Below are positions 45,123 to 53,803 of a stretch of 64,000 nt of DNA, one piece after another. Numbering within the stretch: position 1 is the first letter of the stretch; every line of letters begins with the position of its first letter. Both the position numbers and the translations under genes were made by a program. The notes under the pieces were generated by a model. The model did no database searches. It saw only the letters and a list, made by a program, of their open reading frames with translations, and was not told the DNA's origin. This stretch comes from UBA5543 sp964464965 (lineage in GTDB: Bacteria > Bacteroidota > Bacteroidia > Chitinophagales > Chitinophagaceae), in NCBI GenBank assembly GCA_964464965.1, contig CAYXHM010000002.1, positions 186,001 through 250,000 on the forward strand. Direction: 5' to 3'.

Positions 45123-46244
45123 ATGCGATTCATTGTAACATCCAACGCGTTATTGAAAAACCTGCAGCAGATTGGCGGGGTCATCAGTACCAATACGGTT
45201 TTGTCGGTATTAGAAGATTTTTTGTTTGAACTGAAGGGCAATACGCTTACCCTTACAGCTACCGACCTGGAAACAATGATGCGCGTACAGATGGACGTAA
45301 GCGAAGCACAGGGTGATGGCCGTATCTGTATCCCTTCTAAAATACTGACGGAATACCTGAAAAACCTGCCGGAACAGCCTATTACATTCAACATCAACGA
45401 TAAAGACCTTTCTATAGAAATGTCGAGCGAGGTGGGTAAGTATAAAATTGGTGGTGAAAAAGCGGACGATTTCCCGAAAGAACCGGCTCCCGGTAATACC
45501 ACTAATTTCAACATATCTTCTATAGCGGTAATAGAAAGTATAAATAAAACACTATTCGCAGTGAGCAACGATACACTGCGCCCTGCTATGACGGGTGTGT
45601 ATTTCGAAATGTCACCCGACAGCCTGACGTTCGTATCTACAGATGCGCACAGGCTGGTGAAACTGAGCCGTACAGATATCAGCTGCCCCAAACAGGAGGG
45701 TTTTATTGTGCCAAAGAAGCCGTTGCAGCAACTACGTGGCACGTTGCCTGCGGACGATACACAACTGGAACTGTCTTATAACAGCAGCCACCTGTTTGTA
45801 AAAAGCGACAAACTGAGCATGAGTTGCCGCCTGATAGACGCCCGCTTCCCTGATTATAAAGCGGTAGTACCAACCGACAATCCATATAAGCTGACCATTA
45901 ATCGTAACGATTTCATCAGCGCATTGCGCCGTGTGAGCATATTTGCCAATAAAACTACCAACCAGGTAGTGCTGGACATTAATGGCAATTCAGTAACAGT
46001 TAGCGCACAGGATATAGACTTCTCTTATGAGGGTAAGGAAACATTAAGCTGCCAGTACAATGGCGAGGATATGAAAATAGCCTTTAATGCCAAGCTGATG
46101 GTAGAAATGCTGGGCAATATGTATGGCGATGATATACAGCTTGACCTGAGTACGCCCACACGTGCAGGTATTGTACGCCCTACAGACAAGGTAGAAAACG
46201 AAGACCTGCTGATGCTGCTGATGCCATTGATGGTAGGAGTATAA
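45123..46244 (+). CDS. dnaN: DNA polymerase III beta subunit (sliding clamp)
   Basis: The ring-shaped processivity clamp of the replicase, 373 residues in three domains. It starts MRFIVTSNALLKNLQQIGGVIS, has the typical LTLTATDLETMMR and VSTDAHRLVKLSR segments, SCRLIDARFPDY, and ends NEDLLMLLMPLMVGV, matching the C-terminal ML-PM-L clamp signature. dnaN lies alone, without dnaA or recF, flanked by alaS and an exported protein. A strong terminator follows. Confidence 0.97.
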   Translation: MRFIVTSNALLKNLQQIGGVISTNTVLSVLEDFLFELKGNTLTLTATDLETMMRVQMDVSEAQGDGRICIPSKILTEYLKNLPEQPITFNINDKDLSIEMSSEVGKYKIGGEKADDFPKEPAPGNTTNFNISSIAVIESINKTLFAVSNDTLRPAMTGVYFEMSPDSLTFVSTDAHRLVKLSRTDISCPKQEGFIVPKKPLQQLRGTLPADDTQLELSYNSSHLFVKSDKLSMSCRLIDARFPDYKAVVPTDNPYKLTINRNDFISALRRVSIFANKTTNQVVLDINGNSVTVSAQDIDFSYEGKETLSCQYNGEDMKIAFNAKLMVEMLGNMYGDDIQLDLSTPTRAGIVRPTDKVENEDLLMLLMPLMVGV

Positions 46245-46270
46245 GGCGCGCAGAGTATTATAATAATATT

Positions 46271-46304
46271 AAACTGCCCCATCTTTTAAAAGATGGGGCA
46301 GTTT
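46271..46304 (+). terminator. Rho-independent terminator after dnaN (34-bp palindrome)
   Basis: AAACTGCCCCATCTTTT and its perfect complement abut with no spacer, GC-rich in the stem and flanked by A and T tracts, 26 bp after the dnaN stop. Confidence 0.85.
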
Positions 46305-46357
46305 CTATTTGCAGAAGTCGTATTGTCATATTATTTTTCGCCAAAATAATAAAACCT

Positions 46358-47980
46358 ATGCTTCGTATTGCCCTCCTGTTACTATTGTTGATTTCATCTT
46401 ACCGCTTGTTTGCTGATGGCTATGAACTGAGCGAGAGCGTAAAACTTCCCCTGACCGGCTGGAATAAAGTATTGCAGGTTTCCAATGGGAATACCCTGCT
46501 GTTTCACCTGGAACCCAGGATGCCTATTGTTGTAAAAGTCTTTGACAAAAACCGTAAAGAAATCGCCTCAGAAAAGTTCTTAGGAAAACTTGTGGACATG
46601 ATGGCGTTAGAAAGGTCAGAAATACATGGCATATATGAAATAAACGGGGAGGCTGTTATCTTCATCAGCCAGGCGGTGCTTAATAAAGAAACACTGGTAA
46701 GGGTATGCTTTAATATTGAAACCGGTAAACTCAAAGCCGAGAAGAAGGTGATAGAATCTCAAAGCTTTAAAAAGAGGTTATCGTTCAGCCTGGTACGTGA
46801 TACGATGCATGGCGGCTATGCAGTGTTTTGTATGAAAGACCTGGTAGCAAATTATGAAGACGACTCCTGGCTGGAAGTATTTGATGAACAACACAATAGT
46901 ATAAAGAAAGTTGTGTACAGGACAAACCGCGCAGAGTTTGACTTTACCACCCATGCAAGTACATGCATAGGCAATGATGGCACCATTGCTGTTATGCTCG
47001 ATTGCAGTAAAATAATTAACTATCCTAAAGAAAATCAGCATAGCATAGTAACCTGCTATCTGCCTTATGGGGATACAGGTTTTGTTACCAGCATCACTAA
47101 ACTTCCACGGTATGTAAGCACCGATTATGGTTTCTATTCTTATAATGAATTTGGGAAGAAGCTGAATCTTTTCCTGGTAGGAGGCACGACTATGGTTTAT
47201 AAAAACGGTTTACAAACTATAGAAAGGCCTAAGTTCAGCGCCTTCATGCTCAGGTATCTTAAAAGCAATATGGGCGATATGGATTATTCACTTGTAAACT
47301 ACTCCCTGGCAAACAACCAGTTCAGCAACCCTGTGGATTCGACTGACCCGTTTATGCCTCTACCACTTACAGTATATACCAATAAGTTCGGGATGAATAC
47401 GTTAATATCTGAAGATATAAAACAGAACCTGCTCCTTAAAAACAGGTTTACATCGCACACTTACTTTGGCGATATCGTAGTTTCACATATAAATGATGAG
47501 GGTAAGGAAATATGGTCAACCACGCTTTCAAAAAGACAATTCCTGGATCATTCGGTTAACCGCCACACTATAAAAAACAGGGGCCGCCTGTCTTATGTTT
47601 TCAGGCGTGCCGACCCTGAAAGGGAGTGGATGGAACAATTTGTTTCTTTTAACTCGGTTATGACTGCAAAAGGCGATTGTTTTATTGTCCACAATGACTA
47701 CAAGCTCAACTTCGAGCCTGAAAAGCAGGGCTATTTTTCACCGGTATCTAACTACACAGATATAGGGTTTATGGATACTGATGCATTTTACTATAAAATA
47801 ACTCGGAAGCACGAGGTTACAAAACACTACCTCTTCGAGCCTTCTGAGTCAGTCAATTACGCAGTATCAATTGAAAGTGCGGATTACTGCACACAAAACC
47901 AGACTTACGCTTGCTTGGTTGTGCAAAACCAGGGAGGGAAGAAAGAATTGAAAATGGGCTGGAAAAAGCTGGGTGAATGA
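46358..47980 (+). CDS. Hypothetical exported protein
   Basis: A 540-residue protein with an N-terminal signal peptide (MLRIALLLLLLISSYRLFAD). The mature part alternates short hydrophobic strands and polar loops, suggesting a beta-propeller-like or all-beta fold (for example VLQVSNGNTLLFHL, GTIAVMLDCSKI). No T9SS tail, no lipobox and no catalytic motif are visible. I do not recognise a family. It converges with mnmE, 68 bp away, with no obvious terminator. Confidence 0.72.
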   Translation: MLRIALLLLLLISSYRLFADGYELSESVKLPLTGWNKVLQVSNGNTLLFHLEPRMPIVVKVFDKNRKEIASEKFLGKLVDMMALERSEIHGIYEINGEAVIFISQAVLNKETLVRVCFNIETGKLKAEKKVIESQSFKKRLSFSLVRDTMHGGYAVFCMKDLVANYEDDSWLEVFDEQHNSIKKVVYRTNRAEFDFTTHASTCIGNDGTIAVMLDCSKIINYPKENQHSIVTCYLPYGDTGFVTSITKLPRYVSTDYGFYSYNEFGKKLNLFLVGGTTMVYKNGLQTIERPKFSAFMLRYLKSNMGDMDYSLVNYSLANNQFSNPVDSTDPFMPLPLTVYTNKFGMNTLISEDIKQNLLLKNRFTSHTYFGDIVVSHINDEGKEIWSTTLSKRQFLDHSVNRHTIKNRGRLSYVFRRADPEREWMEQFVSFNSVMTAKGDCFIVHNDYKLNFEPEKQGYFSPVSNYTDIGFMDTDAFYYKITRKHEVTKHYLFEPSESVNYAVSIESADYCTQNQTYACLVVQNQGGKKELKMGWKKLGE

Positions 47981-48048
47981 TAAAGAAGTCTGGGCTCCAA
48001 TGACAATTAATCTTTTCCTTTTGGTCAGTATTGCTATCAACCAATTAT

Positions 48049-49407
48049 TTACTTTCCGATACAAAACTTACTAAAAATATAATCCAGTTTATCCTCCGTT
48101 GTCACCTGGCCGGTAATTTCACCCAGGTAATGCAGGCAGCGGCGCACATCCAGTGCCACCAGGTCGCCGGTGATGTTGTTGTCTAATCCTGCTTTTATTT
48201 CGTACAGCGATTTTAATACTTCCTGCAATGATGCGTGGTGGCGCGCGTTGGTAACAATAGTACCTTCCGTACTCACCTTGCCATCTACCACCTGGCTGTA
48301 CAGGTGTTGTTTCAATTCCTGTATATTTTCATTGTTTTTGGCAGAGATGTAAAGTATATCTTCTACAGGTTTTTCTGCTGCTGCAACCAGGTCTGTCTTA
48401 TTAGCAACCAGCATGTATTTCAGTCCTTCCTGCTCAAACAGTTCCCTTTGTTCCTGTAAAGTAGCAGCTGTTTCTTCATGGATGTCAAACAGGTACACCA
48501 CCACATCTGCCCGCTTCATAATATCGCGGCTGCGCTGCACGCCCATGGTTTCCACTATATCACTCGTGTGCTCGCGTATGCCCGCCGTATCTATCAGGCG
48601 GAAGAGGATACCATTAATGTTCAGCACTTCCTCTATACTATCGCGCGTGGTGCCTGCGATCTCGCTTACCAGCGCACGGTCTTCGTTCAGCAGTGTGTTC
48701 AGCAAGGTACTTTTGCCCGCATTGGGTTTGCCTATTATAGCCACACTCACCCCTTTCTTTATAACATTCCCCAAGCTGAAGGAATTGATGAGTCTTTGCG
48801 TAGCAGTGGTCAGCACATCTATCAGTTCATAAAATCTTGTCCTGTCTGCGAATTCCACATCTTCTTCGCTGAAGTCCAGTTCCAATTCTAATAAAGCGCT
48901 GAAGGTTATTAATTGCTCGCGCAAATCTTTCAGCTCTGTACTAAAGCCGCCACGCAGGGTATGTATGGCAGCCCTATGCGCTGCACCACTCTGGCTGGCT
49001 ATAAGGTCGGCCACCGCCTCTGCCTGCGCCAGGTCCATTTTACCATTCAGGTAGGCGCGTTGCGTAAACTCACCCGCCTTGGCTACATGCGCGCCATTGC
49101 GCAGGCACAGGTCAAGTATCCGCTCCAGCACATATTGAGAACCATGGCAGCTTATCTCCACCACGTCTTCACCCGTATAGCTTTTCGGTCCTTTGTACAG
49201 GGAAACCACCACTTCATCTATCACCTCTTTACCATCTACTATTTTACCAAAGTGCAACGTGTGCGATTGCTGCGCATTCAGTTTCTTACCTGCAAAAATG
49301 GTGTCTGCAATAGTAATAGCCTTTTCACCACTCAGGCGGATGATGCCAATGGCACCCTCACCCGGTGGAGTTGCTATAGCCGCTATGGTTTCGTTTATGT
49401 CGTACAT
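48049..49407 (-). CDS. mnmE: tRNA modification GTPase MnmE (TrmE)
   Basis: With MnmG it makes the cmnm5 group on U34 of certain tRNAs. The 452-residue protein has the N-terminal folate-binding domain (IAAIATPPGEGAIGIIRLSG), a helical domain, an embedded G domain (GKPNAGKSTLLNTLL, DTAGIREHTSDIVE, NKTDL) and the C-terminal FCIGK motif with the conserved Cys. The ATG at 49407 follows a -7 element by 10 nt. It stands alone on the minus strand, divergent from dtd. Confidence 0.97.
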   Translation of the reverse strand: MYDINETIAAIATPPGEGAIGIIRLSGEKAITIADTIFAGKKLNAQQSHTLHFGKIVDGKEVIDEVVVSLYKGPKSYTGEDVVEISCHGSQYVLERILDLCLRNGAHVAKAGEFTQRAYLNGKMDLAQAEAVADLIASQSGAAHRAAIHTLRGGFSTELKDLREQLITFSALLELELDFSEEDVEFADRTRFYELIDVLTTATQRLINSFSLGNVIKKGVSVAIIGKPNAGKSTLLNTLLNEDRALVSEIAGTTRDSIEEVLNINGILFRLIDTAGIREHTSDIVETMGVQRSRDIMKRADVVVYLFDIHEETAATLQEQRELFEQEGLKYMLVANKTDLVAAAEKPVEDILYISAKNNENIQELKQHLYSQVVDGKVSTEGTIVTNARHHASLQEVLKSLYEIKAGLDNNITGDLVALDVRRCLHYLGEITGQVTTEDKLDYIFSKFCIGK

Positions 49408-49417
49408 GTTTCAATGT

Positions 49418-49425
49418 CAAAAGTA
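49418..49425 (-). promoter_or_regulatory. -7 element TACTTTTG before mnmE
   Basis: Exact TAnnTTTG match, 10 nt before the mnmE ATG, inside a run of short AAAAGTA-like repeats. Confidence 0.5.
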
Positions 49426-49488
49426 AAAAGTAAAAAGCTAAAAGCAGGTTATTCCTTCATTCTCTTTAGCTTAGCATTCTAAACAGCC

Positions 49489-49516
49489 CCTCTCCTTTCC
49501 AGAGGCGGCGGAGAGG
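49489..49516 (+). repeat. Hairpin repeat just before dtd (dispersed repeat family)
   Basis: CCTCTCC (49489-49495) pairs with GGAGAGG (49510-49516). The CCCCTCTCC...GGAGAGGTTCC unit resembles other dispersed elements near 51737, 52279 and 57690. It ends 5 nt before the dtd start and could mask its ribosome site. Confidence 0.5.
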
Positions 49517-49521
49517 TTCCA

Positions 49522-49974
49522 ATGCGTACAGTCATACAAAGAGTTTCAGAAGCAAGCGTAACCATAGATGGACAAATAAGTTCATCTATCGGGCAGGGAT
49601 TTATGATACTACTGGGGATAGAAACAGAAGACACACAGGAAGACGCCACCTGGCTGGCCGGAAAAATAGCTGGCCTACGCATATTTAGTGACGAGGCCGG
49701 GCTGATGAACAAAGACCTGCAAGACATAGATGGGCAGATACTGGTGGTAAGCCAGTTTACATTACACGCCTCATATAAAAAAGGCAACCGCCCATCTTTC
49801 ATCAAAGCAGCGCGGCCCGATACTGCCATACCTTTGTACGATTTCTTTGTAGCACAGCTAAAAGCGCTGACAGGTAAAGAAATAGCCACCGGCGTTTTCG
49901 GGGCAGATATGAAAGTAGCGCTGGTGAATGATGGCCCTGTGACTATTATCATGGACTCAAAAAATCGTGAATAA
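49522..49974 (+). CDS. dtd: D-aminoacyl-tRNA deacylase
   Basis: It removes D-amino acids from mischarged tRNA. The 150-residue protein starts MRTVIQRVSEASVTIDGQ, and has the active-site motif SQFTLHA with Thr and the cross-subunit NDGPVT motif (Gly-cisPro loop), both diagnostic of DTD. It is preceded by a repeat hairpin 5 nt before the start. tadA follows after 60 bp with its own -7 element. Confidence 0.97.
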   Translation: MRTVIQRVSEASVTIDGQISSSIGQGFMILLGIETEDTQEDATWLAGKIAGLRIFSDEAGLMNKDLQDIDGQILVVSQFTLHASYKKGNRPSFIKAARPDTAIPLYDFFVAQLKALTGKEIATGVFGADMKVALVNDGPVTIIMDSKNRE

Positions 49975-50014
49975 GGAAATATTGATTGGAATTCACTTTT
50001 AGGTTTTGACTTTT

Positions 50015-50022
50015 TACTTTTG
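50015..50022 (+). promoter_or_regulatory. -7 element TACTTTTG before tadA
   Basis: Exact TAnnTTTG match, 12 nt before the ATG at 50035; it overlaps an in-frame TTG that could be mistaken for a start. Confidence 0.5.
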
Positions 50023-50034
50023 AATTTGCGAAGC

Positions 50035-50475
50035 ATGTTTGACGACGAATATTTTATGAAACAGGCCCTGCGGCAGGCTAAAGAAGCTTTTGACGCAGGA
50101 GAAATTCCCATAGGCGCCATTGTTACATGGGGGGATAAGATCATATCGCGCGGGCACAACCAGACCGAGCAACTAAACGACTGCACCGCCCATGCAGAAA
50201 TGATAGCCCTTACCGCCGCGTTCAATGCGCTGGGTAGCAAGTACCTGCCCGATGCTACACTGTACGTTACCATAGAGCCCTGCCTGATGTGTTGCGGCGC
50301 GCTGTACTGGAGCAAGATAGGCCGCGTGGTATTTGGCGGTGCCGATGAGAAGAACGGCTATAAAAGAATAACCGCTGAGAACTGGCCCTTCCACCCAAAA
50401 ACACAATTGACACAGGGCATACTCGCTGCCGATTCCATAGCTTTGATGAAAGAATTTTTTGCTGCCCGCAGATGA
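50035..50475 (+). CDS. tadA: tRNA adenosine(34) deaminase TadA-like
   Basis: A 146-residue zinc cytidine-deaminase-fold enzyme. Zinc ligands are visible as H53 with proton-shuttling E55 in TAHAEM, and C83/C86 in EPCLMCCGAL. The pattern GEIPIGAIVTWGDKIISRGHN and the final ADEKNG-type segment fit TadA, which makes inosine at the wobble position; a guanine deaminase function cannot be fully excluded. It overlaps the Rieske gene by 4 nt (ATGA). Confidence 0.87.
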   Translation: MFDDEYFMKQALRQAKEAFDAGEIPIGAIVTWGDKIISRGHNQTEQLNDCTAHAEMIALTAAFNALGSKYLPDATLYVTIEPCLMCCGALYWSKIGRVVFGGADEKNGYKRITAENWPFHPKTQLTQGILAADSIALMKEFFAARR

Positions 50476-50792
50476 TATACGACTGGCATATTGTTAAATC
50501 TCTGCTACCTGCTGGTATGGAAGAGAACAAACCCATCAGTGTACTTGTTAATGATAAGGAAGTGGGCGTTATAAAACGTGCGGGACAGGTGTATGCTTTC
50601 GCGGCTACCTGCCCCCATGCGGGCGCGCACCTTTGCGACGGCTGGGCCGATGCGCAGGGGCGCCTTGTCTGTCCACTGCACAAATACCGTTTTGACCCCG
50701 CCAACGGGCGCAATACCAGCGGTGAGGGGTATAAACTAAAAACATATCCTGTAGAGATACGGGACGGACAAATTTTTATAGGACTATGGTAA
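50472..50792 (+). CDS. Rieske [2Fe-2S] domain protein
   Basis: A small soluble Rieske ferredoxin of 106 residues. The cluster motifs are CPH (C47, H49) in TCPHAGAHLCDG and CPLH (C67, H70) in LVCPLHKYRFD, followed by GRNTSGEGYKLKTYPVEIRDG. It resembles stand-alone Rieske proteins and the small subunits of nitrite reductase or dioxygenase systems. No oxygenase partner is adjacent, so the redox partner is unknown. It is coupled to tadA upstream and to ldcA downstream by overlaps of 4 and 7 nt. Confidence 0.88.
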   Translation: MIYDWHIVKSLLPAGMEENKPISVLVNDKEVGVIKRAGQVYAFAATCPHAGAHLCDGWADAQGRLVCPLHKYRFDPANGRNTSGEGYKLKTYPVEIRDGQIFIGLW

Positions 50793-51727
50793 TCAACAAT
50801 ATAGTAACCCACCCGCCTTATCTTAAGAGAGGTTCGGTAATAGGCATCACCTGCCCGGCGGGTTATGTCTCCCAGGAGCGTGTGAGTTTTGCGGTGGAAG
50901 TACTGAGGCTGTGGGGATTTGAAGTGCGGCTGGGCAAGACGGTGGGCAGCGAGCATCATTATTTTTCGGGTACAGACGGGCAGCGCCTGAAGGACCTGCA
51001 GCAGATGCTGGACGACCCTGAGATATCCGCCATCCTGATGGGGCGCGGGGGCTATGGCCTCAGCCGTATTATAGATGATATCAACTGGACGAAATTCAAA
51101 CTGAACCCTAAATGGATATGTGGCTTCAGTGACATTACCGTGTTGCACAGTCACATACAGAACAACCTGCAGGTGCCCACACTGCACAGCCCCATGTGCG
51201 GCGCTTTTACGCCTGAAACTGCCAATGCCGGGCATATAAAAAGGCTGTATGCCAGCCTGATAGGCGAGAGCCAGCACTACCACACCGCCCCGCATGGCTA
51301 CAACCGCAATGGCAATGGAGAGGGCATACTCGTAGGGGGCAACCTGGCCATGCTCACGCACCTTGTAGGCTCCGCGTCTGACATTGACACCGCGGGCAAA
51401 ATATTGTTTATAGAAGATATAGGCGAGCACCTGTATAAAATAGACCGCATGATGCTGACCCTGAAACGCGCCGGCAAACTGGCCAACCTGAAAGGGCTCA
51501 TCGTAGGTGGTATGACAGAGCTGGAAGACACCCCGCGCCCCTTCGGGCAGGGTGTGGAAGAGATCATCCGCGATAAGGTGGAGGAATATAGCTACCCTGT
51601 TTGTTTTGACTTCCCTGCCGGGCACCAGGAAGATAACCATACGCTCACCCTGGGCATGGTGCACAAACTCACGGTTACCGACCAGGCTGCCCACCTCGAT
51701 CTGCTTAAGGATATTATTACGGTATAA
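50786..51727 (+). CDS. ldcA: LD-carboxypeptidase (family S66)
   Basis: It cleaves the terminal D-Ala from murein tetrapeptides in peptidoglycan recycling. The 313-residue S66 enzyme has GSVIGITCPAGYVSQERV, MGRGGYGLSRII, the nucleophile Ser115 in ICGFSD, and the Glu/His of FIEDIGEHLYKIDRM and GHQEDNHTLTLG. No signal peptide is seen, so it should be cytoplasmic. It overlaps the Rieske gene by 7 nt. Confidence 0.93.
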   Translation: MVINNIVTHPPYLKRGSVIGITCPAGYVSQERVSFAVEVLRLWGFEVRLGKTVGSEHHYFSGTDGQRLKDLQQMLDDPEISAILMGRGGYGLSRIIDDINWTKFKLNPKWICGFSDITVLHSHIQNNLQVPTLHSPMCGAFTPETANAGHIKRLYASLIGESQHYHTAPHGYNRNGNGEGILVGGNLAMLTHLVGSASDIDTAGKILFIEDIGEHLYKIDRMMLTLKRAGKLANLKGLIVGGMTELEDTPRPFGQGVEEIIRDKVEEYSYPVCFDFPAGHQEDNHTLTLGMVHKLTVTDQAAHLDLLKDIITV

Positions 51728-51736
51728 ATTCCGCTC

Positions 51737-51790
51737 CGGGAAAAATGCTCCCTTTGAAGGAAGGCAGGAGGGATGTCCACCCGCGCCGGG
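51737..51790 (+). repeat. Dispersed intergenic repeat (copy 2)
   Basis: The stretch GAAAAATGCTCCCTTTGAAG through GTCCACCCGCG resembles copy 3 near 52279 (GAAAATTCCCCTCTTTGAG through GTCCACTCGCGGG), so both belong to one dispersed element. It lies directly after ldcA. Confidence 0.5.
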
Positions 51791-51934
51791 CAAATAACGG
51801 TTCCACGATTGAGAGGGTTTAGTTAACTGAAAGCTGTTAACTGGACAAACACTCCCGCAGCACTTTAACAATCCCACGTTAAACCTGCGGCGTCCACCGG
51901 CAGTCAAAGCCACAACTAAAAACGAGGAAGAACA

Positions 51935-52219
51935 ATGATGAAACAGATTTTTATGGCCTGCATGATAGCGGGCACGCTGGCCGCGACAGACAGTATGGCA
52001 CAGGACAGGGGTGGCAGGAAACGTCCCGACGCACAGGAGATGTTTAATAAACTGGACACAGACGGCGATGGTAAGATAAGCAAGGCCGAGGCCGACAAGG
52101 GCGAAAGAGGCAAACTGAAGGACAACTTTGCAGCAATAGATGCCAATGGCGATGGCTACCTGGAAAAAACCGAACTGAAAGCCTTCCGAGATAAGAAGCG
52201 CGAAGAACGCAAGAAATAA
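51935..52219 (+). CDS. EF-hand calcium-binding exported protein
   Basis: A 94-residue protein with a signal peptide (IFMACMIAGTLAATDSMAQ) and two EF-hand loops, DTDGDGKISKAE and DANGDGYLEKTE, each with the D-x-D/N-G-x-x-x-x-x-E pattern. The C-terminal tail is strongly basic (KKREERKK). Similar small two-EF-hand exported proteins are common in this phylum; calcium sensing or buffering is inferred. A stem-loop GTTAAC pair lies upstream at 51821-51842. Confidence 0.85.
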   Translation: MMKQIFMACMIAGTLAATDSMAQDRGGRKRPDAQEMFNKLDTDGDGKISKAEADKGERGKLKDNFAAIDANGDGYLEKTELKAFRDKKREERKK

Positions 52220-52278
52220 AATCCCTGTGTTTATATACCCGCCGGGGCCGCATGGCCTCGGCTTTGTTATGCCCTGTT

Positions 52279-52330
52279 GGTGAAAATTCCCCTCTTTGAG
52301 AGGGGTTAGGGGTGTGTCCACTCGCGGGTT
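52279..52330 (+). repeat. Dispersed intergenic repeat (copy 3)
   Basis: CCCCTCTTTGAGAGGGG forms a small hairpin, followed by TTAGGGGTGTGTCCACTCG. Shared with copies near 51737, 57690 and in part 49489. Confidence 0.55.
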
Positions 52331-52712
52331 ATGCAACATTATTAACCTTAAGGTGCTGTGGTTTAAGCCATTGTCGCTTTGCCGGGCTTGCCTTACTAAA
52401 TCGGTGTTACCTTGATTAAAGGACATTACTACTGTGCTGCCGGGCTGTGGGATTTCTGATACTACATCAATCAAGGCGTCATCATGAGGAGTGCCGAGGC
52501 TTGGGGGCGAGGTGATGATCTGCTGAAATGCGGCGGTGCTGATAGCAAATGTTGTGTGTTTTGTTAAGTAAAGGCTGTATACTGAAAAACAGTGTTTAAC
52601 TGAAAGCAATATTGGTGCTTTGCAAGTGGCTGGTAATGAATGGGTTGGAAAAGAATTGTTAAGTAATGTTAAGTAAAACGGGAAAAACACCGGACTTAAC
52701 AAATATGAAAAA

Positions 52713-52732
52713 GGCCCCGCTTTTGCGAGGCC
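52713..52732 (-). terminator. Terminator-like hairpin (minus strand)
   Basis: GGCC-C-CGC and GCG-A-GGCC arms around TTTT, followed on the minus strand by TTTTTC. No minus-strand gene clearly ends here. Confidence 0.45.
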
Positions 52733-52853
52733 CTGTATGATGGAATATGTTTTATATGCTGTATCGGGTGGCATGGTGAGATGCGGGTTTTATTATAGCA
52801 AAGATACGTAAAAATAATTATTATGTGCAAATTAAATGTCGTAAATTGGGTGG

Positions 52854-53330
52854 GTGAAAGTTAATATTCTTGATAACCTTAAAAACGAATTTGTACACGC
52901 TAATATTGAACAAATAATACCTAAAGATTTTGATGAATTAACGGTTAATGAAAGTTTTAAAAACTTTAATTGGACTGAACTTAAAATAAATTCATCAGAA
53001 ATTTACAAATTGGTGTACAATGAGAATATCCTTGGCCTTATTCAATTTTTCCATGAAAGGTTGTTTAACAGGCTTGAACTAAATAAGCTTGAGTTATCAG
53101 TAGAAAATATTGGCCGTGGGAAAAAATATGATAATATTGCAGGCTGCTTGATAGCCTTTACGTGTCTGTCTTCATTAAAAAATCATTCTGGAGAAGTATT
53201 CATCATGCCCACTAAAACTACTAAATCTCATTATATAGAGAAGTATGGTTTTAACCCATTTAATGAATATTATGTAAAGTCTGATAGGCTAAACTCTGAA
53301 CGGCTAATACAAAAATATTTAATTAATTAA
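52854..53330 (+). CDS. GNAT-like protein of unknown function in restriction island
   Basis: A 158-residue soluble protein starting at GTG. The pattern LELSVENIGRGKKYDNIAGC, then LIAFTCLSSLKNHSG and finally KSHYIEKYGFNPF resembles the beta4-alpha3-beta5 part of GNAT acetyltransferases (acetyl-CoA loop GRGKKYDNIAG; HYIEKYGF). The acceptor is unknown and it may not be catalytic. Its 3' end overlaps the convergent vsr by 8 nt. It marks the left edge of the AT-rich island. Confidence 0.55.
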   Translation: MKVNILDNLKNEFVHANIEQIIPKDFDELTVNESFKNFNWTELKINSSEIYKLVYNENILGLIQFFHERLFNRLELNKLELSVENIGRGKKYDNIAGCLIAFTCLSSLKNHSGEVFIMPTKTTKSHYIEKYGFNPFNEYYVKSDRLNSERLIQKYLIN

Positions 53331-53793
53331 CCGTTAGTATTGCTCGAATTTTTTCGACACAACCAGTTAAATCTTTCTTTATTTCATGTTCCCAATATCT
53401 AATTACAGTAAATCCTTGCTCTTCTAGCCATTTATTTGTTTCCAAGTCTCTTTGCATATTACGTTCAATTTTAGGTATCCAAAAATCTCTGTTGGTTTTT
53501 ATCCTAAGTTTTTTTTCCTCCCATTTGAAGCCATGCCAAAATTCACCATCTACAAATATCAAAATTTTGTGCTTTAATATTGCAATATCTGGTGCACCTT
53601 TTAGTTTCTTATAATTTATTTTATACCTTATTCCCTCTGCCCATAGGGCTTTTCGTAAAGCTATTTCTGGCTTTGTATTTTTTGCACGGATCTTAGACAT
53701 ATGCTTAGACCGCTCTGGAGTAACGTCAAACCCATTTTCTTTTTTGAACCTGGGTACTTTAATCTCATTTTTAGTTTTACTTTGTTCTTTCAT
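53323..53793 (-). CDS. vsr: Very short patch repair endonuclease (Vsr)
   Basis: It nicks 5' of T in T:G mismatches created by deamination of 5-methylcytosine. The 156-residue protein has the Vsr signatures RSKHMSKIRAKNTKPEIALRKALW, GAPDIAI, ILIFVDGEFWHG and FWIPKIERNMQRD. The ATG at 53793 is preferred because the longer frame runs into the divergent restriction gene; the two starts are 10 bp apart. It probably protects the sites of the methyltransferase at 54460-55830. Confidence 0.9.
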   Translation of the reverse strand: MKEQSKTKNEIKVPRFKKENGFDVTPERSKHMSKIRAKNTKPEIALRKALWAEGIRYKINYKKLKGAPDIAILKHKILIFVDGEFWHGFKWEEKKLRIKTNRDFWIPKIERNMQRDLETNKWLEEQGFTVIRYWEHEIKKDLTGCVEKIRAILTVN

Positions 53794-53803
53794 ACTTAGT
53801 ATT

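Larger units (their letters stand above)
52220..52853. other. Intergenic region with repeat, minus-strand hairpin and open frame
   Basis: It holds dispersed repeat copy 3 (52279-52330) and a minus-strand terminator-like hairpin (52713-52732). A minus-strand frame stays open from 52774 to beyond 52220 without a recognisable product. No tRNA or other RNA gene was seen. Confidence 0.6.

Noticed and set aside
49479..50315. 278-codon minus-strand frame over dtd and tadA
   Set aside because: Shadow of two certain genes on the other strand.
50267..52774. An 835-codon minus-strand open frame across tadA, Rieske, ldcA and the EF-hand gene
   Set aside because: It is antisense to four well-supported genes and its translation over them shows no domain; only its intergenic part is kept as an open question.
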